A DNA stretch of 61,805 nucleotides from Prevotella sp. GTDB lineage: Bacteria > Bacteroidota > Bacteroidia > Bacteroidales > Bacteroidaceae. The position numbers and the translations under genes were made by a program. This document shows, one piece after another, positions 42,886 through 51,200 of this stretch; within the stretch, counting starts at the first letter, position 1, and the number at the start of each line of letters is the position of its first letter. Under the pieces are notes generated by a model. The model worked only from the letters and a program-made list of their open reading frames with translations, searched no databases and had not been told where the DNA came from. The stretch covers positions 1-61,805 of the forward strand of contig JAEEVA010000016.1 of assembly GCA_016286995.1 (NCBI GenBank). Reading direction: 5' to 3'.

Positions 42886-43532
42886 GCATACAACGCAATA
42901 TAGTGCAGCGCGGGTGGCTCGCCATAGCTATTGTGGTGGGCGTCCTCGTCATTGACCAGATTCTCAAAATCTGGGTCAAGACACACATGACACTTCACGA
43001 ACAGATTGAAATACTGTCGTGGTTCAAGATCGTTTTCATTGAAAACAACGGTATGGCCTACGGCATGGAAATAGGTTCGAAGCTTGTCTTGAGCATCTTT
43101 CGCGTTATTGCTATCGGCGTGCTGACGTATTACATGATCCAACAGGTTAAGAAAAAAGCCCGTTGGGGATATATAGCGTGTCTGGCAATGGTTACTTCCG
43201 GAGCTGCCGGCAACATCATCGACTCGATGCTGTATGGACTTATTTTCAACGGTAGTTCAGAGCATTACGTCAGTTACTTCGTGCCCTTCGGAACCGGTTA
43301 TGCGCCCTTCCTGATGGGTAAGGTTGTCGACATGTTCTACTTTCCACTCATTGTGACCACTTGGCCTGAATGGGTTCCAATTGTTGGTGGCAATGAGTTC
43401 GTCTTTTTCAGTCCAATATTCAACTTCGCCGACTCAGCCATTTCGGTAGGCGTCGTACTGCTGCTGTTGTTCTATCGCCGTGAAATCGGTGAGATGTCCT
43501 TCAGTAAAAAGAAAACTGATGAGGAAACTTAG
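42882..43532 (+). CDS. lspA: lipoprotein signal peptidase
   Basis: LspA cuts the signal peptide of prolipoproteins in the inner membrane. The 216-residue product has four membrane helices, ENNGMAYGM, GAAGNIID, and the catalytic aspartates in GKVVDMFYF (Asp150) and FNFADSAIS (Asp184). An insertion of about 35 residues before VVD makes it longer than E. coli LspA, as in other Bacteroidota. It starts with GTG overlapping the upstream TGA (GTGA). Confidence 0.96.
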   Translation: MSIQRNIVQRGWLAIAIVVGVLVIDQILKIWVKTHMTLHEQIEILSWFKIVFIENNGMAYGMEIGSKLVLSIFRVIAIGVLTYYMIQQVKKKARWGYIACLAMVTSGAAGNIIDSMLYGLIFNGSSEHYVSYFVPFGTGYAPFLMGKVVDMFYFPLIVTTWPEWVPIVGGNEFVFFSPIFNFADSAISVGVVLLLLFYRREIGEMSFSKKKTDEET

Positions 43533-44430
43533 TCTGTTACCCGTGCTGTTGCTGCTGCTTATTGCATGTAAGCCAACTGTGCCTTCGAAATATATCCAGC
43601 CAGGAGATATGGAGGATGTACTCTACGACTATCATGTGGCAATGGCTATGGCAAAGGCAGAAAGAAGTGATGGAACGAGCAGTTTTGACCAATCGAAATA
43701 TTTTTATGCCGTGCTGAAGAAACATGGACTGACTAAGGCCGAATTCGATACCTCGATGGTGTACTACTATACCCATGTGGATTATCTGAAGGAGATATAC
43801 AAAGAAGTCAACGAGAAATTGTCGGATGAAGCCAAGTCGTTGGGAACCAGTGTCGGCGACATCAACCGTTATTCGCAGTTCAGCGCTTCGGGTGACACAG
43901 CAAGTATCTGGACTGGAGCCACCGACTTGTTGCTGATGCCGTATCCAACGATGAATCGCTATGACTTCACGATTAACGTGGACACGTCGTTCTATATGGG
44001 CGACTCGTTTATGTTCCAGTTTATGTCAGAATATCTCTATCAAAGTGGTTCGCGTGATGCGGTGGTATGTATTGCCTCCAAGTATGACGGCGACAGCATT
44101 ATCCAGACCAGCAGCCACATATCGGTTGCTGGACTTGCTCAGGTTCGCATACCTGCCGTGAAAGACAAGAAGTTAAAGGAAATGAACGGTTTCATCTATC
44201 TGAGTGGTGGCAATGACGATGAATCGACGCGAAAGATGATGTTCCTCAGTCAGATACAGTTCATCAGATTCCATAACAGGGAGAAAAGCAATGAAACAAC
44301 AGGACAAGTTAAGACGGATAGCGTGCAACGAGTTAGTGATGCCCGACGGTCAGAAGTTGACTCTATGCGTCGTGGAAATTTCGAACGGTTGCATGGTAAA
44401 CCACTACCCGCTCCGCCAAGAAAGCGCTGA
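43519..44430 (+). CDS. DUF4296 lipoprotein
   Basis: From the ATG at 43519, which overlaps the lspA end by 14 bp, the protein has 303 residues with a lipoprotein signal (LLLLIAC, Cys17). The DUF4296 domain occupies about 25-110 (YIQPGDMEDVLYDYHVAMAM, KKHGLTKAEFDTSMVYYYTH). A second beta-rich part runs to about 250, and the tail is charged and Arg-rich (RRSEVDSMRRGNFER). A longer GTG-started frame at 43480 lies entirely in lspA. Its function is unknown; the link to lspA is common in Bacteroidales. The last 140 bp overlap the next gene in another frame. Confidence 0.88.
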   Translation: MRKLSLLPVLLLLLIACKPTVPSKYIQPGDMEDVLYDYHVAMAMAKAERSDGTSSFDQSKYFYAVLKKHGLTKAEFDTSMVYYYTHVDYLKEIYKEVNEKLSDEAKSLGTSVGDINRYSQFSASGDTASIWTGATDLLLMPYPTMNRYDFTINVDTSFYMGDSFMFQFMSEYLYQSGSRDAVVCIASKYDGDSIIQTSSHISVAGLAQVRIPAVKDKKLKEMNGFIYLSGGNDDESTRKMMFLSQIQFIRFHNREKSNETTGQVKTDSVQRVSDARRSEVDSMRRGNFERLHGKPLPAPPRKR

Positions 44431-44518
44431 CACCGAATGGTGGCGAGGAGAAATTGTGCTGAAGGACCAAGGTGACGGCACCGTCAGCGCATATTATAAA
44501 GGAAAGCTAATTATTTAA
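44291..44518 (+). CDS. small conserved hypothetical protein overlapping the DUF4296 gene
   Basis: The 75-residue product MKQQDKLRRIACNELVMPDG... has the look of a small Bacteroidales protein: a basic start, LTLCVVEISNGCMVNHYPL, TEWWRGEIVL and YYKGKLII. It starts 140 bp before the end of the DUF4296 gene in the +1 frame and ends 12 bp before the transporter gene. Its Trp/Tyr-rich C-terminal half lies outside the overlap and reads as real protein. Function unknown. Confidence 0.68.
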   Translation: MKQQDKLRRIACNELVMPDGQKLTLCVVEISNGCMVNHYPLRQESADTEWWRGEIVLKDQGDGTVSAYYKGKLII

Positions 44519-44530
44519 ATTATTACTACT

Positions 44531-45859
44531 ATGAATACGAAATTACGTTTAGCGGTTATGAACTTCTTGGAGTTCGCCGTTTGGGGTGCATACCTCACGT
44601 GTATGGGAAACTATCTGGGAATAGCCGGATTAGGTGACAAAATCTCATGGTTCTATGCCATTCAGGGCATTGTCAGCATCTTTATGCCCACTCTGATGGG
44701 TATTGTGGCCGACAAGTACATCCAGCCACAGCGCCTGCTGGGTCTTTGCCATTTGCTGGCCGGTGCCTTCATGATCAGCTGTTGGTGGATGGGCGAACAG
44801 GCTGGCTTCGGTAATGAACTGACCGACAAATCGTTATTCATCGCTCTATACACCATGAGTGTGGCATTCTATATGCCGACTATCGCGCTGACCAATACGG
44901 CAGCATTCACCATCCTGAAGAACAACGGTCTGGATACCGTCAGGGACTTCCCGCCCATCCGTGTGCTCGGAACAGTTGGTTTCATCGCTACCATGTGGTT
45001 TGTCAACTGCGCCTTCCTCGACGATACGGGCTTTGGCTTCACGCTCGGCGAGAACGCCCATAAGTTCCAGTACACCTACCTGCAGTTCCTCGTATCAGGT
45101 GTACTCAGTCTGGTACTCTTCGTCTATTGTTTCACGCTGCCCGAGTGCAAGCTGACCAAGAAGGAAGGCAAGGTGTCGCTCACAGAGAGTCTCGGACTCA
45201 ACGCCTTCAAGCTCTTCAAGCGCCGTCAGATGGCTTTGTTCTTCATCTTCTCGGCGTTGCTGGGCATGTGTCTGCAGGTCACCAACGGCTTTGCCGGTCC
45301 TTTCCTCACCAGTTTCAAGGGCGTACCGGAGTATGCCGACTCCTTCGCTGCCAACAATGCCACCATGCTGACCTCCATCTCCCAGATTAGTGAGGCCTGC
45401 TGCATTCTGATGATTCCTTTCTTCCTGAAGCGTTTTGGCATCAAGGTGGTGATGCTCATGTCGTTGTTTGCATGGGTATTCCGCTTCGGATTCTTCGGCA
45501 TCGGTAATCCTGCTATGCCTGGTGTTATCTTCTTTATCCTGTCATGCGTCGTTTATGGCGTAGCCTTCGACTTCTTCAATGTGTCTGGTGGTATCTTTGT
45601 TGACCAAGAGTGTGCCCCCGATATCAAGGCTTCTGCACAGGGACTGTTCATGATGATGACCAATGGAATCGGTGCCACCATCGGAACATTGGCTGCCGGC
45701 GAAATCGTCAACAGCTTCTGCCATTGGGAAGGCGGATACCTCGTTGGCGAGTGGCAGACGTGTTGGTTCGTCTTTGCTAGTTTTGCCTTTGTGGTAGGTG
45801 TATTGTTCGCTATCGTATTTAAGCCGGAAAAGAAACCCATTGGGGAAATAAGACATTAA
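44531..45859 (+). CDS. NupG/XapB-like nucleoside transporter (MFS)
   Basis: The 442-residue protein has about twelve helices. The opening MNFLEFAVWGAYLTCMGNYL and the PTLMGIVADKYIQPQRLL loop are typical of the nucleoside:H+ symporter family in the inner membrane. It should import purine and pyrimidine nucleosides; specificity cannot be read. It is followed by an A-rich filler (45860-45905) of TAAAAAA-like words and then rsmE. Confidence 0.9.
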   Translation: MNTKLRLAVMNFLEFAVWGAYLTCMGNYLGIAGLGDKISWFYAIQGIVSIFMPTLMGIVADKYIQPQRLLGLCHLLAGAFMISCWWMGEQAGFGNELTDKSLFIALYTMSVAFYMPTIALTNTAAFTILKNNGLDTVRDFPPIRVLGTVGFIATMWFVNCAFLDDTGFGFTLGENAHKFQYTYLQFLVSGVLSLVLFVYCFTLPECKLTKKEGKVSLTESLGLNAFKLFKRRQMALFFIFSALLGMCLQVTNGFAGPFLTSFKGVPEYADSFAANNATMLTSISQISEACCILMIPFFLKRFGIKVVMLMSLFAWVFRFGFFGIGNPAMPGVIFFILSCVVYGVAFDFFNVSGGIFVDQECAPDIKASAQGLFMMMTNGIGATIGTLAAGEIVNSFCHWEGGYLVGEWQTCWFVFASFAFVVGVLFAIVFKPEKKPIGEIRH

Positions 45860-45916
45860 AAAATAAAAAAATAAAAAATTAAAAAAATAAAAGAATAAAA
45901 AAGCTACAGTAGACTG

Positions 45917-46636
45917 ATGAAAGAAGTCAGATTCTTTTATGTCCCCGATGCGTTAAACAACAGCGAGCTGCCCAACGACGAGGCCATGCACGCCCTGCGC
46001 GTGCTGCGGCTGAAAATGGGCGACGAAATGATGCTGATGGACGGCGAGGGCAACTACTATCGTGCAGAGGTGACATTGGCTCATACAAAGCATTGCATGT
46101 ATGAAATCAAGGAAACAATACCACAGGAGCGTCAATGGCAAGGGCATGTGCACCTTGCCATAGCACCAACCAAAATGATGGACCGCATCGAATGGATGGT
46201 GGAAAAGATCGTTGAGATTGGTGTTGACGAAATCACGTTCCTGACATGTCAGTTCTCTGAACGCCGCCTCATCAAGGTGCCACGTATCGATAAGATAGTA
46301 GTGTCAGCTGTCAAGCAGAGTAGAAAAGCCTGGAAAGCCCAAGTTAACGAGGTCGAGGCATTTCAAGAGTTTATACGTCAGCCCCGTAGTGGCAGGAAGT
46401 ATATTGCTCATTGTTACGATGAAATACCACGTACCTATCTGTACGACGAGCTTCGGAAACCTTCCGACACGCTTGATGCCACCGTGTTGATTGGGCCAGA
46501 AGGTGACTTCTCGATAGATGAGGTGAAGGAGGCAATTGCCAATGGCTACCTTTCAGTACATCTCGGACAAAGTCGACTGCGTACTGAAACGGCCGGCTTG
46601 GCTGCGGTTATGATGACACAGCTGAGTAAGACGTGA
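45917..46636 (+). CDS. rsmE: 16S rRNA (uracil-1498-N3) methyltransferase
   Basis: RsmE is a SPOUT methyltransferase of 239 residues. An N-terminal PUA-like part (HALRVLRLKMGDEMMLMDGEG) precedes the knot domain with KMMDRIEWMVEKIVEIGV, VLIGPEGDFSIDEV and LGQSRLRTETAGLAAV. All family motifs are present and the length is normal. Confidence 0.95.
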   Translation: MKEVRFFYVPDALNNSELPNDEAMHALRVLRLKMGDEMMLMDGEGNYYRAEVTLAHTKHCMYEIKETIPQERQWQGHVHLAIAPTKMMDRIEWMVEKIVEIGVDEITFLTCQFSERRLIKVPRIDKIVVSAVKQSRKAWKAQVNEVEAFQEFIRQPRSGRKYIAHCYDEIPRTYLYDELRKPSDTLDATVLIGPEGDFSIDEVKEAIANGYLSVHLGQSRLRTETAGLAAVMMTQLSKT

Positions 46637-46638
46637 GT

Positions 46639-46662
46639 GTTAAGAAGTTAAGACGTTAAGAA
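46639..46662. repeat. three 8-bp units after rsmE
   Basis: GTTAAGAA, GTTAAGAC and GTTAAGAA lie between the rsmE stop and the next ATG at 46667. Confidence 0.7.
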
Positions 46663-46666
46663 GATC

Positions 46667-47242
46667 ATGAGAAAAATTGTAATTCTGTGCTGCTTTTTTT
46701 GTTCGTTGACACTTTCTGCAGTGACCATGCGTGACGTGCTGAAGTCAATGCCAGATAGCATCATGCCCTTGCTAACTGAGAATAACATGTTGGATATGAT
46801 TGACTTCATGGATTCAAACATGACCGCAGAGGTTACGAATGTATTGCAGGGTAAAAGCCGGATGCTGATACTGTCTGAGCAATTTGCCAAAATTGCGCTG
46901 ACACAGTCTTCTGAAGTAGAACTGCGACTGCTTGATACACAGGAACCAGTGGACAGCATCTCACAGATTATCTGTCTTGTAAAAACCTATGGGACAGACG
47001 TGAAAGAGAGTAGGGTGGCGTTCTATTCTGCGAAATGGCGACAATTGAATACTGCAGACTATCTGGTTATGCCTCATCATGAACCGTATGAAGACACTAT
47101 GTGGTTGGCAAACTGGAATGATGAGGAACCCGCAATGACCGTCATGTCAGTACGTAGACTTAATCTGCCGGCAAATGAAGAACAAGAAAAACTTGAGGAT
47201 GTGTCAATAATTCTTAATTGGGATGGCAGAATTCTTAAATAG
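46667..47242 (+). CDS. DUF3256 family secreted protein
   Basis: The 191-residue protein has a signal peptide (cleavage near LSA, about residue 18), then VTMRDVLKSMPDSIMPLLTENNMLDMIDFMDS, which I recognise as the start of the Bacteroidales family DUF3256. VTNVLQGKSRM and VSIILNWDGRIL also fit. It is probably periplasmic. No catalytic residues are evident and the function is unknown. Confidence 0.82.
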   Translation: MRKIVILCCFFCSLTLSAVTMRDVLKSMPDSIMPLLTENNMLDMIDFMDSNMTAEVTNVLQGKSRMLILSEQFAKIALTQSSEVELRLLDTQEPVDSISQIICLVKTYGTDVKESRVAFYSAKWRQLNTADYLVMPHHEPYEDTMWLANWNDEEPAMTVMSVRRLNLPANEEQEKLEDVSIILNWDGRILK

Positions 47243-47273
47243 AACTAATTTTTGATACTTTCCTATCAAATTA

Positions 47274-47384
47274 CTTGCAATAAACGTAAAAAAGTTCGTA
47301 TATTTGCAAGTGTGTTTTTCATGGTATTAGATTATTAAGGTTAATTTAAAGATTGGTTGTCGTGAGACAATCAATCTTTTTTTT
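47274..47384 (+). ncRNA. candidate small RNA with promoter and strong terminator
   Basis: CTTG (47274-47277), 21 bases, and TATATTTG (47299-47306) form a promoter. The transcript would start near 47313, contain TTTTTCATGGTATTAG, and end in a stem AAAGATTG-TTGTC/GACAA-CAATCTTT (47348-47379, with a GTGA loop and small mismatches) followed by a run of T. There is no ORF of note in its about 70 bases. I have the impression of similar leaders elsewhere in Bacteroidales, but cannot name a family. Confidence 0.5.
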
Positions 47385-47449
47385 GTACGCTCAACACGGG
47401 GGTATGTTGGGGGCTATTATGATTCAGACGAAAAAAAACTTTCTGAATT

Positions 47450-47481
47450 TTTGTGAACTTCAGAAATAATTCGTACCTTTG
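47450..47481 (+). promoter_or_regulatory. promoter of the rluA-like gene, likely leaderless
   Basis: TTTG at 47450-47453, a 20-base spacer and TACCTTTG at 47474-47481. The ATG at 47489 begins seven bases after the -7 box, so the mRNA is expected to be leaderless or nearly so. Confidence 0.8.
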
Positions 47482-47488
47482 CATTATC

Positions 47489-48187
47489 ATGCAAGTAGTC
47501 TACGAAGATAACCATATCATTATCGTTTCGAAGCAGAGCGGCGAGATAGTGCAGGGCGACAAGACCGGCGACACGCCTCTGAGCGAAACGGTGAAGGCAT
47601 ATATCAAGGAGAAGTACCAGAAACCGGGTGCCGTGTTCCTGGGCGTCGTACACCGGCTGGACCGTCCTGTGTCCGGTTTGGTGGTGTTTGCCCGGACGTC
47701 GAAGGCATTGACCCGTCTGAACAATATGTTCCGCGACGGAGAAGTACATAAAACGTATTGGGCACTGGTAGGTAAGATGGAAGATGTCAGATGTCAGATG
47801 TCAGATGATGGTGAATGGCATACTGTGACGCATTGGCTGACGCGCAATGAGAAGCAGAACAAGAGCTACGCTTATGATCATGAGGTGCCGGGGGCGAAGA
47901 AGGCCGTGCTGCGATACAGGGTGATAGGCCATAGCGAGCGCTATACGCTGGTGGAGGTGCAGCTGCTGACGGGCCGTCACCACCAGATACGCTGTCAGCT
48001 GGCGGCAATAGGCTGTCCAATCAAGGGCGACTTGAAGTATGGCGCACGGCGCAGCAATCCCGACGGCAGCATCTCGTTGCTGGCGCGTCGCATAGAATTC
48101 GTGCATCCTGTGTCGAAGGAACCGATAGCCGTCGAGGCTCCGTTGCCAGACGATAAACTTTGGAGAGAGTTAAGAGTTAAGAATTAA
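47489..48187 (+). CDS. RluA-family pseudouridine synthase
   Basis: The 232-residue enzyme has no S4 domain. The catalytic Asp58 lies in HRLDRPVSGLV; LLTGRHHQIRCQLAAIG and LLARRIEFVHPV complete the family pattern. It should convert uridine to pseudouridine in rRNA or tRNA; the site is unknown. Residues about 99-107 (DVRCQMSDD) come from three GATGTCA repeats inside the gene. The last residues LRVKN and the stop codon come from the GTTAAGA array after it. The ATG at 47489 is preferred over a GTG at 47453 that lies in the promoter. Confidence 0.92.
   Translation: MQVVYEDNHIIIVSKQSGEIVQGDKTGDTPLSETVKAYIKEKYQKPGAVFLGVVHRLDRPVSGLVVFARTSKALTRLNNMFRDGEVHKTYWALVGKMEDVRCQMSDDGEWHTVTHWLTRNEKQNKSYAYDHEVPGAKKAVLRYRVIGHSERYTLVEVQLLTGRHHQIRCQLAAIGCPIKGDLKYGARRSNPDGSISLLARRIEFVHPVSKEPIAVEAPLPDDKLWRELRVKN
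47783..47803. repeat. three heptamers inside the rluA-like coding region
   Basis: GATGTCA repeated exactly three times (21 bp, seven codons) and followed by GATGATG. Three units keep the frame. The loop falls between KTYWALVGKM and WHTVTHWL. Confidence 0.88.
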
Positions 48188-48224
48188 GAGATAAGAGCTA
48201 AAAGCTAAGTGCTAAAAGCTAAAA
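48169..48224. repeat. eight heptamer units, rluA-like to tamB
   Basis: GTTAAGA, GTTAAGA, ATTAAGA, GATAAGA, GCTAAAA, GCTAAGT, GCTAAAA, GCTAAAA (48169-48224), followed by G and the tamB ATG at 48226. The upstream stop TAA (48185-48187) lies in the third unit. Confidence 0.9.
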
Positions 48225-48225
48225 G

Positions 48226-51200
48226 ATGAAGAAGGCGTTGTGGTGGATAATAGGCATTCTGCTGAGTCCGGTGCTGCTGTTTGCGGTACTGGTCTTACTG
48301 CTTTATCTGCCACCCGTCCAGAACTGGGCCGTTGACAAAGTGGCGGAGATAGCCTCTGAAAAAACGGGCATGGAAATCTCGGTAGGCCATGTGCAGCTGA
48401 AGTTCCCATTGGACTTGTCCATCGACGACTTCAAGATGATAAACGGCACGGACACTATTGCTGATATGTCACACATGGTGGTTGATGTAAAGCTGCGGCC
48501 TTTGTTAGACAAACGTGTAGTTATCAAACAGTTAGAGATAAACGACACAAAACTGAATACCAACGGTTTCATAGATGCCGTGCGAGTGAAGGGCGACTTC
48601 CGCCATCTGTCGCTGAAGAGTCGTGGTATCGACTTGGACAAGCAGACGGTAGAGGTGAACGGAGCCCGTTTGGAGGGTGCCGACCTCGACGTGCTGCTGC
48701 GCGACTCCGTACCCGAGGACACAACGACTACCAAGACGCTGTGGATCATCAATGCCGACAGCATCAGCATACGGCAGTCGGCTGTGGCCGTACACTTGAA
48801 CGATAGTACCGACGCTGCTGTCCGCTTTGGCTCGTTGACGGTTCGCGAGGTGCTGGCCGACTTGGGCAAGCCCGAATACCGAGTGGGCAGCATTGACTGG
48901 TTGGACGGCGGTGTGCGCTATGGCGACATCGACATGCCACAGCTGGCTCTGCATACTGGAGAGCTGAGCATGCACGGCGATAGCATCAGCATACCGTCGC
49001 TGCATGTGAAGACGCCCGACAGCGAACTGTCGCTGGCTTTCGACATGCCGCTATCGTTCACCGACAGCATCAGTCCCGGGAACATACAGCTGAACCTTGA
49101 TGCGCAGCTTGGCTATCAGGACATCAAAACTTTTACGGCTAGTCTGCCTGAAGCCATGATGGAACGGTGGCCCCGCTATCCGCTGCATGTGAAAGGGCAG
49201 GTGAACGGCAACATGCAGTACATGGAGTTTACTGGCCTCGATGTGGAGCTGCCTACCGCCTTTGCCGCCAAGGCTGACGGCTTTGTGGCTAACCTGACGG
49301 ACATGGACCGTCTGCGGGCCGATGTTCGCTTCAAGGCCGAGACGCAGAACCTGAACTTCATCATGGCTTCGCTACCGCGCGATGTCCAGCGTAACTACCG
49401 CATTCCGGCCGGTCTGCAGGCAGAGGGTAGGATGAAGGCCGACGGTGCCAACTACTTGGCCGACGTGAAATTGCGTGAGGGTCAGGGTATGGTGGCGCTG
49501 AACGGCAGCGTCAATACTGCTGTTATGCGCTACGACGCACAGGTGACGGTGAAGAACCTGAACGTGCATCACTTCATGCCGCATGATTCCATCTATACCG
49601 TTACCGCCGACATCAACGCCCAAGGTCAGGGTACGGACATCTTTTCGCGCAGCACCACGCTAACTGCCGATGCCAGAATAGCCCACATCGGTTACGGCCA
49701 CTGGAACCTGGACAACATGACTGTAGAGGGCGACATCAGGAACGGTCGCGGACATGCCGTCGTGCACAGCCGTAATGAGCTGTTGAACGGTACGGTGGGT
49801 TTCGACGCGCTGATGGACAAACGCAAGATTGACGGTACGTTGACTGCCGACATCAATTGCCTGGACTTCTATCGTATGGGACTGTTGCCCGAGCCGACGT
49901 CGATAAGCCTCTGCGGACATCTGGACCTCAGTTCAGACCTGAAGCAGACATACATACTGAGCGGACTGATTAACGACCTGAGCATTCGCGACTCTATTCA
50001 AACCTTCCGACCAGGCGACATCGGCATCCTGCTGAAGGCACGTCCGGACACCACTTACCTGCGGGCACAGAGCGGCGACTTCATCGTGAAGTTTGATGCC
50101 AGCGGCAACTACGAACGGCTGCTGAAGCAACTGACCATACTCGGCGATACTGTTGCCAGTAAATTCTCGCACCGTATCATCGACGAACCCGCTATGCGCC
50201 GTCTGCTGCCCACAATGAAACTGCACGTGGAGAGCAAACGCGAGAATCCGGTGGCGACATTCCTGAAAGCCACGCAGAACATAGAATTCAAGGAACTGCT
50301 GTTCGACATCGATGCCTCACCAGTCACGGGTTTGAACGGTAAAGGACACGTCCACTCGCTGACGTTGGACGACACGCGGCTCGATACCATCAATTTCCGC
50401 ATTACCCAGCGTGAAAAACACCTGTCGTTCGGCGGACAGGTGCGCAACAACAAGAAGAATCCGCAGTTTGTGTTCAATGCCCTGTTTGACGGCGTTCTGC
50501 AACAGCGTGGCCTGACCTTAGGCTTGCGCTACTTCGATGCTGACGACAAGATGGGTGTCCGTTTGGGTGCACAGGCCGAAATGGTGGACAGCGGCATCAG
50601 AGTCCATCTGGTACCAGAACGTCCAACGCTGGGTTACAAGGAGTTCAGCCTGAATAAGGACAACTATATCCTGATGGCATATAAGAAGAAAATGGAGGCT
50701 AATATAAACCTGTTAGCCGACGACGGCACCAGTGTGCAGATATACTCCGAGGAGAGCGACCCCACAGCCCTTCAGGACCTGACGGTGAGCCTGAACAAGT
50801 TCAACCTGGCTGAAATCACCTCCGTGATACCTTATGTGCCGCGCATGACAGGACTGCTGAACGGCGACTATCATGTGGTGCAGCATGAAGACGGCAATTT
50901 GTCGGTAGTTGGCGATATGGCCGTGCGCAACATGACCTACGAGCTGAGTCCCATCGGCAATATTAGTGCGGAGCTGGCCTATCTGCAGAAGGAGGGTGAC
51001 GCCCACGCCATCGAGGCGCGACTGATGAAGGACTATCAGGAATTCGGCATCCTGTCGGGTACCTATTATAATAGCGTTAAGGGGAGTGAGGATGGCAACG
51101 CCATTGATGCCAAGTTCGTGATGGAGCGACTGCCGCTGTCCATCATCAACGGCTTCATTCCCGACCAGTTGTTTGGTTTACAAGGCTACGGCGAGGGTGA

